DNA of 64,000 bases from the NCBI GenBank assembly GCA_963921825.1, contig OY997590.1, positions 40,069,039-40,133,038 of the forward strand, read 5' to 3'. Positions 10,674 through 21,909 of the stretch are shown here, in pieces. Each line of letters begins with the position of its first letter. Positions within the stretch are counted from its first letter, which is position 1. The stretch is from Erodium maritimum (Eukaryota > Streptophyta > Magnoliopsida > Geraniales > Geraniaceae). Position numbers and translations under genes: made by a program. The notes under the pieces were generated by a model. That model saw nothing but the letters and a program-made list of their open reading frames with translations. It was not told where the DNA came from and made no database searches.

Positions 10674-12174
10674 CGTGCTACCTTCGGGATTCACAAGAGA
10701 ACTTTCGGTTTTGCTTGCTAGTTTCGGTTTTGCATGTTATTTGGCTAAATTGTTTGATAACATGTTTTACATTCTTGTTTATGGGGTTAATGCATGAAAA
10801 ATTAATTTTTGAAAAGTTTATCAAATCTGGAATTTTTGAAAAAAATTTGATTTTTCGGGTCTCGGGAGCGGGACTCTCGGGGAGCCGAAACCGGGACCGA
10901 ACGAGGATCCGTTGGACGGAGCTAGGCCAAGCATGACCATTGGATTGTCAATATGCCGAGCTAAACCGTTTTGTTAGTCATGACGAGTTTGGAACCGTCT
11001 TGACGAACTCAAAAATCAAATGTTCAAAAGTTTCAATTTTGAACGGTTTCGATGAACCGAGTATCAAAAAATTTCAAAACTTGGCAATTAATTAAAACCG
11101 GAAAATCACATGATGTTTGATAACATGCTTGTTTGATAACACGATGTGTGATGTGATGTTGTCATGGTGTACATAATAGCCCTGAGTTCGATTTAATTAT
11201 TTATCACTTTTCACGGCCTGCGAGCCGTTAGAGTTAGCGTGTAATTATTTTTTTCGAGGTGTGGTCGTCGTACCACTTATTTGTAATATTTATTAATTCC
11301 CGACCTGTGAGTCGTGTATTCAATTGTAATCTTTTTTTCTCAAGACGAAGAAAGGGCGAAAAGGTCATTTGGTGGCTTCTCGGGTTTTTACATCGGCTTG
11401 GAGTCGGTGGACCTCAAGAAGCTAGTGGGAGTTAGTTTAGTGGGCTATTATGTACATATTTAACGCTTTATGCTTGGTTTAGTTTTTGCATGATCATTTC
11501 TATGTGTTTTAGAATTGCATGCTTAACTTTATTTACTGAGCATATCACCTCACATGCAAAGATAAAATTGGTTTTATTCATTGTTTGTGAGCCCTTAGAA
11601 TCGTCATTACATTGGATGTAATTGGAGGCATCATTACATTTGGAATGTAGTTGATGTGCTCATCGCATCTAGGATGTGCCAAAAGTTTTAAACACAACCG
11701 GACAAGTAAAAACGGGTCATGTCCGATACCTCCCAATTGTCAACACCTTACTACCTCCCCGTCCTATGGGTGTCGTGCGCCTTAGCGGAGCATCCATGGG
11801 AAAGTGTGGTAGTAAGTTTGGACGACATATGTGGGTGTCGTGCGCCTTAGCGGAGCACCTACATAGTGTCGGGTCATAGTTGAAAATTGGTGGACCCGAC
11901 TACGATTCTCAACTAGGGTTGAGCTAGGGTATCAGATAGGGTAAGCCGTGTACACAAGTACATACCCTAGCCAAGAGTCACATTGGATGTGATTGGACGG
12001 GGTCCTACCAACATAGCTCGATTAAGTGGTGAGCCTTCGTTCAGCTTGATCGAGTGAATCAAGGATCTTGGTTTTAGATTCTAAAGGTTTAGAATAAATT
12101 GGTTGGTATTTAAACTTGATCTTCATAAAATTTATTCATTTTACTGATTGAATTTTGTTTTTCGTGTAGATCAA
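10674..12174 (+). other. Untranslated leader of the copia element
   Basis: About 1.5 kb between primer site and gag with no convincing frame. It includes a doubled phrase GTGTCGTGCGCCTTAGCGGA (near 11768 and 11832, 64 bp apart). A TTTTCGTGTAG just before the gag ATG resembles a 3' splice site, but this is only suggestive. Confidence 0.6.
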
Positions 12175-12610
12175 ATGGCAAGTACTTCAGCGAACATCAG
12201 TAGTTTGTCACTGAAAACCATTCTTGATAGGATCAAGCTAAGTGGGACAAACTACTTGGACTGGGACAGAAACTTGAGGATAGTCCTCAAATTCGAGCGC
12301 AAAGAATATGTCCTAGACCAGGCTATCCCTGAGAAGCCAGCTAATAATGCCACTAGGGCCGTTAAGGATGCATACCAAAAGCACCTTAGCGATTCTATAG
12401 ATGTGGCATGTATTATGCTGGGCTGCATGGAGTCTGATCTCCAAGACCAGTTCATGGAGTACTCTGATGACCCCTATACTATGATGGGGATCATAAAGGG
12501 TATGTTCAAGGAAACGGCACGTATCGTGAGATACAATGTCCTTAATGAACTTCTCTCCTGCAAAATGTCAGCAAGAGTCTCCGTGGGTCCTCATGTCCTA
12601 AAGATGAAGG
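12175..12610 (+). pseudogene. copia gag, N-terminal part
   Basis: This frame starts MASTSANISSLSLKTILDRI and contains LSGTNYLDWDRNLRIVL, the typical opening of a plant copia Gag (UBN2-type region), followed by PANNATRAVKDAY. It forms the virus-like particle coat in living relatives. A solo LTR of the same family is inserted at its right end. Part of the broken element 7618-15519. Confidence 0.85.
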
Positions 12611-14283
12611 TGTTAGTCTTAGTGCCCGTAGTTCAATCCTAAATGTCCAAATGTACATATCATCGTTAGCAATAAAATTAAAGCGGCTTTATATTACTTA
12701 TGTGTTGGAGTAATATATCGACGTGTGCTCTGATCTATGCCCACCATGCGAATAGAACCATAGATCGAGATAGATCACACTCGATGGGTCCCTAGTCAAC
12801 AAAGCTTCACTAGAAGCGACTAGTATGAAAGATGGCTCTTTATGGCTTACGTTCTGTTAGTCATTGGAATGGGATTCCGGAGTCTGATCATAGATATCAT
12901 GTGGGACATGATATTGGACGACCCGCCCTGAATATGTGCCATAGATTAAGTCATGAACATATTCAGTGTTGTAGCTTGTCATGTATCCTTAGACCAAGGA
13001 GTCTTTGTGATCGCTATGTAGTCAACAACTGAGTTTGACCTGAGCCTAACGTTGTCCGTAACAGGGCTTCCATAACGGCCAGGATTGGCTTGGGGACGGG
13101 CTACATGAGTGACACGAAAGACGGCTAAGGGATTTATCCCTCATACTAAGGTATGGGAAAGATATCGGTTCTCGGCCGCTTGATCGAGAGTGACTGGAAG
13201 AATAGCATGGCCATGCACATGATACTGGGTATCATATCTTCAGTCATCTCACATATCAAGGAACGGTGATTGAGAATAATAAGGATGACGGCTCTATGCC
13301 TTATCTCAATCAGGATATCGGAGATAAAAGGATAATGACAGGGACGACGGAAAGGTTAGAATCGACAGGGTCGATTCGCTATGCAGTGTCAGGCAATACT
13401 AAAGTCTCGTTAGTTGCCACTTAAATAGGATCAAGTAAAATGGGATTTTACGTTGATCTATTGACATGCATAAACCTAAGGGTCACACCGGAGGATGAAA
13501 CTCATTGACACATATATGGAGAATGGCCAAAAGGGAGTTGTCTCGGGATATGACCAAAACTGGGTTTTGGGTCATGTGCCCGTAAGTGAATAGGACTTTA
13601 CGGATCGAGACAAGGCTTGGAGTCTTGGGATTGATCGCGTCGGATAATGTTGGACATTTCCGGTATGGAAGGCTTGGAGGCGATGAGCGAATCACGAGAC
13701 CTCGTTGGAAATGGCCATGGGCCATGTTCCAAGAGGCCCATGAAAGGCCCATGGAACTAATTAATCAAGTCTTGATTAATTAGTACTAAGTAAGCAAGAC
13801 AAGGATTAAGGTGTTGGTGATTCACCACCTAACCCAATCTTGTCTTGCCATACTTTGTCCTATTTACACCTTACTTGACACCATACTTGTCCCATGCCTT
13901 TAGTTGGACAAGTATGGGTTTTGTTATGTTTAAGTCATCTTTTTTCAACATAACAAACACAAGACAAGAATAGGAAACACATTTTCTCTCCCTCTTCCAT
14001 GGCCATTTCGGGTTAGGCTAGTTTCCACCTCCATGTTTGTGTTCTTGAGTCCTCAAAGAGAAGAACTACGTGGCTTTGATTCCCATGTGGATACGTAGGC
14101 GTCTTGGAGACTCAAGCCAATCATTCGTTAACCGGTGTTCTTGTTTTGGTAAGAACTAGTGCTGAATTTTTCTCTTGTTAATCCATTCTTTGTTAGTTGT
14201 TTCATGGTTTTAATCGTCTCTTGGTTTTCATTGATTTTCTGCTGCGAGTTGGTTCATCTCCAACCCTACCTCGAGACCCAACA
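12611..14283 (+). mobile_element. copia solo LTR nested in same-family gag, TSD GAAGG
   Basis: A 1,673-bp LTR runs TGTTAGTC..ACCCAACA and is flanked by a perfect GAAGG duplication (12606-12610 and 14284-14288). It is the same family as the 5' LTR at 7618-10660 but lacks the hAT-like insertion and the extra 30-bp units. A second copy of the family therefore inserted into the gag of the first and was then reduced to a solo LTR. Confidence 0.9.
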
Positions 14284-15519
14284 GAAGGGGCATCTCGAAC
14301 ATCTTAATCGACTGGGTCTTAAGATAGAGAACGAGATGGCAGCGGATGTGGTTCTGCGTTCCCTTCCTCGTTCATATGCTACGTTTGTCATGAACTATCA
14401 TATGCACGATATGGACAAGACCATTTCAGAGTTGCACGGAATGTTGGTAACTGCTGAAAAGAACGTCAAGGATCAAGGATCCAAAGATGTTCTGATGGTC
14501 AGACAGGGAAACAGTTTCAAGAATAAGGGAACTGTTAGTGGTAAAGGCAAGGCCCCTATGCACTTGGCAGGAAAGATGAGGCATCCGAAGCGTCCTAACC
14601 CTCCTAGGACCGGGGAGTCCTCAAGGAAGGGGAAGGAGGTCGAGAATGTCTGCTTCTACTGTAAGCAGCCTGGTCACTGGAAGAAAGATTGCAGGAAGTT
14701 TCTGGATGATTTGAAGAAGGGCGGTGGGACTGCGCCTTCATCAGGTATTTTCTTTATAGAGTTAAATCTCACTACTTCCAAAGATTCATGGGTATTGGAT
14801 ACCGGGGCTGAATCTCACATTTGTACTAATGTGCAGTGGCTGGAAGGTAGGAGAAGCTTGAAGAAGGACGAGGTGAACCTCAGAGTGGGCAACAAGACTA
14901 GAGTTGTGGCGACTGCTGTAGGATCCATAAGTCTTCTTTTGCCAAGTGGGCTTGTTTTTGTTTTGAACAATGTATATTTTGTACCTACTTTCAGTAGGAA
15001 TATTGTATCTATTTCTTTGTTGGACAAGGAAGGATACAATTTTGATGTTGGAAATGAGATTTTCAATATTTTATGCAATGATATATTTTATGCTAGCGCC
15101 AAAATGGTTGGAGGATTGTACATATTGGATATGGATAACAATGCCTCAAGCTTTATATATAATGTAAATACCAAGAGGTCTAAATCCGACGATTTAGACC
15201 AAACTCTGTTATGCACTGTCGTTTAGGCCACATAAACGAGAATCGCATATCAACACTTCACAAGTGCGGACTTCTTAGTCCATTCGAATTTCATTCGATT
15301 GATAGATATGAATCTTGTTTGATGGGAAAACTGACTAAAGCGCCCTTCATCGGTCGCGGTGAAAGGGCGGGTGACTTATTGGGGCTAATACACTTGGATG
15401 TGTGTGGACCAATGAATACACTTGTCAGGAGGGGTTTTAGCTACTTTATCACATTTACTGACGACTTCAATAGCTACTTTATCACTTTTACTGATGACTT
15501 CGTTGTAGTCATCCTCTAT
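14284..15519 (+). pseudogene. copia gag C-term, zinc knuckle, protease, start of integrase
   Basis: Parts in order: the gag C-terminal region (EHLNRLGLKIENEMAADVVL), a CCHC zinc knuckle (CFYCKQPGHWKKDC, near 14650-14692), the aspartic protease active site in WVLDTGAESHIC (near 14790), the gag-pre-integrase region with HCRLGHINENRI (near 15213), and the start of the integrase core (LIHLDVCGPM, near 15393). The order is the copia order. The sequence then meets unrelated DNA at about 15520, and the rest of pol is absent. Broken copy, a few breaks. Confidence 0.85.
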
Positions 15520-16359
15520 TGTGTGTGACCCTTTAGGATTCTACGAATATTAGTAGTGACATTAAACAAGACGTTTAACCCATGGGTCAAGGGTAACTTC
15601 TAGCAAGGCCCATGATTTCCCAAGTCATAGAACTAATGACTGGTGAGTTGGGATGACTAATTTACAAAAACCCTCTTTTTACGTTCATCAGTACACGTTC
15701 ATCAATTAAAAGATAAAACGATTAAATATCGGTCAAACTCACAGGGAGTAGAGGTATCACTAGTACTTTTCTAAAACCTGGGGACGTGAATTGTCACTTC
15801 AACATCTCCGAAAGGGAAAATAAAGAGCAAAAAATTAAGGGGTTGTTTTAAAGTATAGACATAAGTAAAATATGTACATACTACCACCTAAGACATACAA
15901 CATTTGATTCAAACAAAGAGTCGGTCACGGGTACAAGTAAACATGACTTCCAATTAACGCATGGTCTGGTTAACGACGGTAAAATCTAATCATGCTTTCC
16001 TTATGGTCTTAGAACACTTAAGGGTAAAATCTAATCATGCTTTCCTTATGCAGTATCATGAATCAACCACATACTAGTCACGGGGAGATGGTACAAGACC
16101 ATTGTCCGGACCGATATGCAAACTACCAATCATCGGAAATAAATAAAATACGGTGTAGTTCTATGATCTTGGGCAAAGCTCGATGAATCCTCGAATGAGA
16201 GGTAACGACAACGAATGCATGCCACTCTTGCTACCAACTACCACAAGTAGAGATAGCTATACCATTGGCGAATTGACTCAACTACGCCTAGTTCCCTTCT
16301 TAATTATCGAATGCCATCAATAACGATGAACCCCAAAAATCAATTAGACCTAAATAGAG

Positions 16360-16680
16360 TATCAAATCACGATACTCTGGTACAACACAAGCATGAGAGG
16401 ACTCCAAATAAATTGGTGAGTATACTTAGCTACACATAGTTCAATCAACCTGACGGCCGAATGAATCGATCATCAAGGAGAACTAAATAGAGCAACGAAT
16501 CACGAAGCTCTAGTAATACACAAGCATAAGTAAACGCAAAATCAATACACGAATATACTTAGCTACGCCTAGTTCACTTCTTGAAAATCAAACACCACCA
16601 ATCAAGATAAGTTCGGTAATCAAGTAGAACTACATACGAAACTCTGGTAATACGCAAGCGTAACTAAATTCTACACTAGT
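16360..16680. repeat. Degenerate direct repeats, period about 120-140 bp
   Basis: The phrases CTCTGGTAATACACAAGC and TATACTTAGCTACGCCTAGTTC recur with changes about three times between 16360 and 16680. A related phrase (ACTACGCCTAGTTC) is at 16280. No coding. Confidence 0.6.
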
Positions 16681-17457
16681 GAAATCGTGTCTCACACTAG
16701 ATCGAATCATGGATCACTCAAACATCAATCTACACAGCGCACCCAACAATTAAGGAAAATCCCCAAATCGTTCGGTCGACTTGAAACACACAAAGGGTCG
16801 AGAAAACACATCCTAACATATTTCTGTCTCGTCAATAGGAAATCGAGACATGTGATTGTTGGAAATCCTAGATAAGTTCACTAAATGGCTAAATTTTGCA
16901 TTTTTACGAACTCTAGCCTAGAACTTGATAAACACCCGAGAGATGAAATAGCTAGCACATAAAATCGGGTTCAAAAACATGACAAATCGAACACAAAGCT
17001 CGAAAATCATGCATAAACATCAAGTAGCTTCAATATAGATGAATACCCATACAAGCAATTGGATGCTAATTAAGCTCAAAATCCCCAAATCATGTCAAAA
17101 ACATCATCAAACTCAAATTAACCATAAACTCATGCATCAATTTAAAGGAAATCAACATTTACACAACACCCATGACCAAAAATTGGAATCCAAGGTCATG
17201 GAATCCAAATCCTACTCAAGAATACCAAAAAAACCGAGCTTCACAACAAAATAGAGAAGAGTAGAGATGAGAACCGAGATTGGGTTGAGAAACCCAATCA
17301 AAAACTCCTCTACCTTGCAAACCCACCATCCCCAACTCTCCAAAGCTTCAACACATGAAAATGGAGACGTTGGAGATGGTGGGAGGCTCATAGATGCTTG
17401 AAACCTCCTTGGGTCGTCTTATTTATGGCCTTTGATAGTATATTTTCTCTCAAAAAT

Positions 17458-17566
17458 GAAGAAGAAGAAGAAGAAGAAGAAGAAGAAGAAGAAGAAGAAG
17501 AAGAAGAAGAAGAAGAAGAAGAAGAAGAAGAAGAAGAAGAAGAAGAAGAAGAAGAAGAAGAAGAAG
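17458..17566. repeat. (GAA)n microsatellite
   Basis: About 36 uninterrupted GAA triplets. The poly-Glu, poly-Lys and poly-Phe frames across it are artefacts. Confidence 0.98.
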
Positions 17567-17597
17567 ACTTGTCTATTGATTGTTTGTCGTCTTCTCT

Positions 17598-17721
17598 CTT
17601 CCCAAAAGATAATGAGACGTAATGTTCTGGATGACATCAACTCGTCGTCGCCGGAAGCTCTTCCCAAAAGATAATGAGACGTAATGTTCTGGATGACATC
17701 AACTCGTCGTCGCCGGAAGAC
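17598..17721 (+). repeat. 62-bp tandem duplication at retroposon 5' end
   Basis: Two nearly identical copies, each CTTCCCAAAAGATAATGAGA..GACATCAACTCGTCG..GGAAG, start at 17598 and 17660. They lie at the very start of retroposon A and could be 5' monomer repeats or a local duplication. Confidence 0.9.
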
Positions 17722-18409
17722 ATTTGTGGAAAATGATCCTCCATGTGAGGGTCTAGTTGAACTGCTCGCAGATGTGACCAAGGTGTTGGGGTATATTGCT
17801 CAAACGTTGAACCGAATTACAAATGTAGCACTCTCTCTTCCAAATGGGGCGGAAAGTTTGCGGAGGAGTAAGTTTTATGCGTCTGGGAGTCGGGGGAAAT
17901 CAATTCAGGTCACGAAGGAGCCGAAAGGTTGCGTGAAGGTCCCTGAGTCTCGTGAAACTAGATCACAACCAGGTGAGTTGCAGCCCGGTCATGAGGTTTC
18001 GCAGCCTAGTCTCGACATGGGGAAGGATGATGCTGGTGATGTTCGTGCCCGGGAGATTGCGTCAAAGGTCAACAAGACGGGTAAGGATAGAGGGAACAAA
18101 AACAGAGCATCTCTTTTTGGTCTCGATATTCGTTCACATAACGAGAAACCGAGGAAGGAGCTCAACCCATCTGAAATCTTCGTAAGCAACTTACCTTTCG
18201 GAACGTCTGAGGTTTGGTTTAAGAATTTATTTAGTAGCTATGGTGAAATTGTCAAGTGTTCTCTTCTGAAACGTCCAAACCTTAAAGGACGTTATTTCAG
18301 CTTCATCAGTTTCGCTTCGGTTTCTGCTGCGTCTGAAGCTGTGGATAGCCTGCATGGTTTTAAAGTAGACGACCATATCCTATTTGTTGCAATTGCTTGG
18401 AAAAGATGA
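17684..18409 (+). CDS. RRM-domain ORF1 protein of LINE type
   Basis: A 241-codon frame. The N-terminus (about residues 20-55, GLVELLADVTKVLGYIAQTL) has a heptad-like hydrophobic pattern. The middle is polar and basic. The last 80 residues form an RNA-recognition motif: RNP2 is IFVSNLP (about 164-170) and RNP1 is GRYFSFISF (about 202-210), followed by AASEAVDSLHGFKVDDHILF. RRM-bearing ORF1 proteins are known from plant L1 LINEs (BNR type), where they bind the element RNA. The frame stops at 18409, but coding-like remnants in other frames continue to 18979 (GRPKSNLVPLPHN..SDSEWYEED), so the ancestral protein was longer and this copy carries at least one early stop and frame changes. A retrocopy of a host RRM gene is possible, but the similar copies at 33950-44921 and 56470 make a repeat family likelier. 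Confidence 0.65.
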   Translation: MFWMTSTRRRRKTFVENDPPCEGLVELLADVTKVLGYIAQTLNRITNVALSLPNGAESLRRSKFYASGSRGKSIQVTKEPKGCVKVPESRETRSQPGELQPGHEVSQPSLDMGKDDAGDVRAREIASKVNKTGKDRGNKNRASLFGLDIRSHNEKPRKELNPSEIFVSNLPFGTSEVWFKNLFSSYGEIVKCSLLKRPNLKGRYFSFISFASVSAASEAVDSLHGFKVDDHILFVAIAWKR

Positions 18410-19156
18410 GGCTCTGTTTTGGGGTCGGCTGAAAACAACTCCCTCAAGATGTTAAGGGGTTGCTTGTGGATCAAGCAACCCAAGTGCTTTCCTTTAGCCC
18501 AATTACTTTTTTTGTTGGGCCAGACCCGACAGAAACTGGGTCAGGTTGTATGGGCAAAGATTATGGGCTTGTATCTAGTGAGACAGAAGGCCCAAAACTA
18601 ATAACATCATCAGGCTCTTTTTCTCATAAGTACAGAACCCGGTTCAAGTAATGTGCAGAAAGAAGAGGGTGTTTCGTCTGGGGAATCCGGTCCATGGAAG
18701 GATGCTCTGCTTAAGTCCCTGAAACGCTTGAGCCGTGCCCCCTCTTATCTTTAGGATTATAAATTGTTTGGCATGAAGCTCCCACCCCTTGAAAACGTGT
18801 CCCAAAAAACTTCGCAAATGATCGATGGGTGGGTGGAGGATGCCTGCACGACTAAGGCACGTAAGGGACGGCCTAAATCTAATTTGGTTCCTCTTCCTCA
18901 TAATACCAAGTCCAAGACCCGAGCACACAAGGCTTATAGTGTGCCAACCTCAGATAGTGAGTGGTATGAAGAAGATTAGAAGAGGCTTTTTTTAACTAGA
19001 TGATTCTGATCGCTCTTTATTAAGGGCTTGAGCCCTGTTTCTCTTTTGGAGACTTTTATAAGCATGGTTGTTTTCTTTTTTTCTTCTCCTCCTTGGAGAA
19101 TAACCATCGAATAAATTTTTAGCGCTTATAAAAAAAACTTGGCTATTGATTGTGTG

Positions 19157-19729
19157 CGGTAAAAAAAATCTCTTCTGAAATTTAATTCTTATACTGTAAT
19201 ATACATACACGGCTAAGGGGGGAAAATAAAGCATGCGTGCTTCAATTTCACACGGAACAGAGCTACTGGACGAAACAGATCTGTTGCGGGCGGGAGCATT
19301 GGTGAGCGGTACAATCGGGTTGTTGTCTGTCGGATCTGGCTAACGCGCGCAGGTAAGCCTGATTTGTGGCCCAGATGTGTGGGCTCATGGGACATGCGCG
19401 CGCTTCGCCGCACCGGAAGAATTCTGAGAAGGCTTTTCCCATTTTAAAATTTAAATTTTAAATCCCTCATTCCCGCTCCGTTTGACCTCCGATCCACCTC
19501 GTTCTTGCGCCAATAATTTTCTTTTTTCGCGGCCTACAAACAAGACCAAACATGAATATATTATGAATAAAATAAAAATATCGACAATGAACGAGGTTTT
19601 GCGCAGTTATTAGAAAACTCGAAATATATAAAAACGAGGCACAAACAAGGTAAAAATATAGAAAAAAATAGCTAAATTAGATAGGAAAAATTTACGCTCA
19701 TCAATGACTGATACTTCGTCAAGTCTTGT
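19157..19729. other. Unassigned; contains a foldback-arm relative
   Basis: No credible gene. Bases 19480-19565 (CGTTTGACCTCCGATCCACC, then TTGCGCCAATAATTTTC) resemble the inner arms of the foldback element at 4900-6190 and may be a diverged or single-ended relative. A GC-rich patch (19260-19420, several CGCGCG runs) precedes it. Confidence 0.45.
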
Positions 19730-19739
19730 TATCATAAGT

Positions 19740-20200
19740 AGTTCTTTGTCTTCTTGTCGTTTGGAGAGTGTCACGGCTTAACAAAGCCATAGAAGCATCA
19801 TCCTTTCCAATTCAGTTTAAACATGTTCTCTTGATTCTGAGTAAGGAATGTATGTGACTAATCATACGCATGGCCATAACTCTTTTAGAAGCTATTAATC
19901 ATCAAGGGTGATCGTATGTTTTGATGATTTCTCTCGGTACACATGAGTAGACTTTATTCGTGAAAAATCAGACACCTTCATAGTGTTTAAGTCTCACTGA
20001 AATATAGTACAACGAGAACATGGAGATAGTATTGGCAAGATCGTATGGCTGCGAAGTGATCATGGTAAGAAATTTGAGAATTCTAGCTTCGCCGAGTTCT
20101 GTGACCAAGAAGTAATTGCTCATGAGTTTTTTGCACCTATCCCTCCTCAACAAATTGGGATTATGGAGAGAAAATATTGTACTCTACAGGAAATAACTAA
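19740..20200 (+). pseudogene. copia integrase core part
   Basis: Translation shows the integrase core pieces DDFSRYT, REKSDTFIVFKS, RSDHGKKFENSSFAEFC and PIPPQQIGIMERK, the standard copia order around the catalytic D,D-35-E centre. Belongs to the Sirevirus-like element; broken. Confidence 0.8.
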
Positions 20201-20598
20201 AGTAATGATGACAAGGATCCTCGTATTTTTGGTTCAGTTTGTTATATCCAACGTGGCAGGGATCCTCATCATAAGTTTAATCCTAAAAGCGATGAGAGTA
20301 TTTTTATGGGATACTCCATAAACAATCGAGTGTTTCATGAGTATAACAAGCGTACTCGATCGATGATGAAATCCACAAATGTGGTGGTCAATGATACCAA
20401 AGAGTTCCATAACCGAGCGGATGACGAAGAAGTAGAAATATCGGCTCAAGTACTAATATAGATGATCCTCAAGATGTCTCAGGCAAAAATGTTACTCAAG
20501 ATGTTCATCCAGAAGTTGAAGCTACCAATTCTAAAGGAAATGGCTCAGAAACTGAAGAGGACCCAACTTCTTCAAGACAAAGAAATCTTCCCCGAAGC

Positions 20599-21600
20599 GT
20601 GCAGAAAGATCACTCAGATAAAAAAATCTTAGGAAATATGGAAGATGATGTGCGAACCCACTCAAAGGCATCCTTAAGCTATTGGAACATGATGGGTACC
20701 GCATGTTTTGTTTCAAAAATTGAGGCAAAAAATGTTCAAGAGGTAGTAAATGACGAGTACTGGATAGGATCCATGCAAGGAGAACTTGGGCAGTTCGAAA
20801 GAAATGTAGTATTGAAATTGGTTCTGAAACCGTACAATGTCAACATCATTGGAACCAAGTGGATCTTCAAGAACATGTCTGATGAACATGGAACTATCAT
20901 CATAAACAAGGCTCGTCTTGTAGCTCAAGGATATACTCAGGTATAAGGAGTAGACTTTAAAGAAACATTTGCTCCTATGGCCAAACTTCTAAGAATTGCA
21001 TGTCATCTTCAGTTCAAACTATATCATATGGATGTCAAGAGTGCATTCTTGAATGAATATCTGAATGAAGAAGTATACGTAGCCCAACCAAAATGATTTA
21101 TTTAGCTAAATGCGCCTCAACATGTTTACAAACTCCAAAAAGTTGTATACGTTCTCAAACAAGCTCCACGAGCTTGGTATGAAAGGTTGATTTGGCTCCT
21201 TGAGAGGAATGGCTATGTCCAAAGGGAATTTGATAGAACATTGTTTATTTAGAAGGACGGGATAAACATTATGACTCACAATATATATGTTGATGGCATC
21301 GTGTTCGGAGGAATGTCAGACAAGATGATTAAACATTTTATGAAACACATGTTGACCGAGTTTGACCTAAGCATGGTAGGAGAATCAAACTACTTTCTCG
21401 GGTTCCAAATAAAGCAAATAGAGAATGGGATATGGTCAAGAAATTTGGGTTAGAGAAGGCATCTAACAAAAGAATTCCTGCATCAACTCATGTGAAACTC
21501 ACCAATGATAAACAAGGAGAATCAATGGACCAAAGTCACAGAAGCGTCACAGGTAGCTTTTTGTATCTTACTACCAGTCGTCCTGACATCTAGTACTCGG
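20599..21600 (+). pseudogene. copia reverse transcriptase part
   Basis: Shows the copia RT blocks in order: GTKWIFKNMSDEHGTI, NKARLVAQGYTQV, ETFAPMAKLLRIACHL, HMDVKSAFLNEYLNEEVYV, LKQAPRAWYERL and the box region around IYVDGIVFGG, then FDLSMVGESNYFLGFQIKQ. Upstream lies the connecting region between integrase and RT. Belongs to the Sirevirus-like element; several breaks. Confidence 0.9.
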
Positions 21601-21605
21601 TTGGA

Positions 21606-21909
21606 TTGTGTGCTAGATATCAAGAAAATCTAAAAACCAGTCATCTTACTCAAGCCAAACGTATCATCAAGTATGTAGTAGGTACTTCTGTTCTTGGTAT
21701 ATTGTATACTTTTGGTACTTCATCTACACTGGTTGGATATTATGATGCTGATTGGGCTGGAAGCACTACTGATAGAAGAAACACCTCTGGTGGGTGTTTT
21801 TATCTTATCAACAACCTAATCTATTGGTTCAGTAAAACGAAAAACTATATTGTTCTTTCTACTGCTGAATCAGAATATACTATTGCGGGAAGCAATTGCA
21901 CTCAACTGT
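21606..21909 (+). pseudogene. copia RNase H part, first piece
   Basis: Contains AKRIIKYVVGTSVLGILY, GYYDADWAGSTTDRRNTSGG and VLSTAESEYTIAGSNCTQLL, the copia RNase H hallmark. The solo LTR 21910-25223 is inserted directly after it, and the domain resumes at 25224. Confidence 0.9.

Larger units (their letters stand above)
7618..15519 (+). mobile_element. Ty1/copia retrotransposon, 5' part, nested
   Basis: A plus-strand copia element with a 5' LTR (7618-10660, TGTTAG..CCAACA), primer site TGGTATCAGAGC (10662-10673), a leader of about 1.5 kb, gag (from 12175), zinc knuckle, protease and the start of integrase (to 15519). No 3' half or 3' LTR is in the window. Inserted in it are a hAT-like element with a MULE-type MITE inside (in the 5' LTR) and a solo LTR of its own family (in gag). 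The copy is broken and incomplete with several breaks. The 5' LTR and the nested solo LTR look about 94% alike by eye over their first 250 bases, so the family was active more than once in fairly recent time. Confidence 0.85.
15520..17566. other. Unassigned LTR-like block
   Basis: About 2 kb without a credible gene replaces the copia pol at a sharp junction that starts TGTGTGTGACC. On the minus strand its far end looks like a promoter and leader: CCATAAATAAG (near 17417-17427), then a purine/pyrimidine-rich stretch, ending in (GAA)n. That fits an LTR or a non-autonomous LTR element read on the minus strand. Its other end is hidden by the retroposon at 17587, I see no target-site duplication, and no domain is present. 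The middle has degenerate repeats (16360-16680). Confidence 0.4.
17587..19136 (+). mobile_element. ORF1-only LINE-type retroposon with RRM protein (copy A)
   Basis: A 1,550-bp retroposon with an A-run at its 3' end (19130-19137 region). It is flanked by target-site duplications of about 20 bp with two mismatches: ACTTGTCTATTGATTGTTTG (17567-17586) and ACTTGGCTATTGATTGTGTG (19137-19156). It carries an RRM protein frame (17684-18409) and further C-terminal coding remnants to 18979, then a LINE-like 3' untranslated end with ATAAATTTTTAGCGCTTAT before the A run. No endonuclease or reverse transcriptase is present between the two TSDs. The 5' end has a 62-bp tandem duplication. Copy B (33950-44921) has the same layout. 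Confidence 0.8.

Noticed and set aside
12252-12455. Minus-strand 67-codon frame
   Set aside because: Antisense to copia gag, with no domain of its own.
17419-17781. Long poly-Glu/poly-Lys/poly-Phe frames
   Set aside because: They are translations of the (GAA)n microsatellite in different frames.
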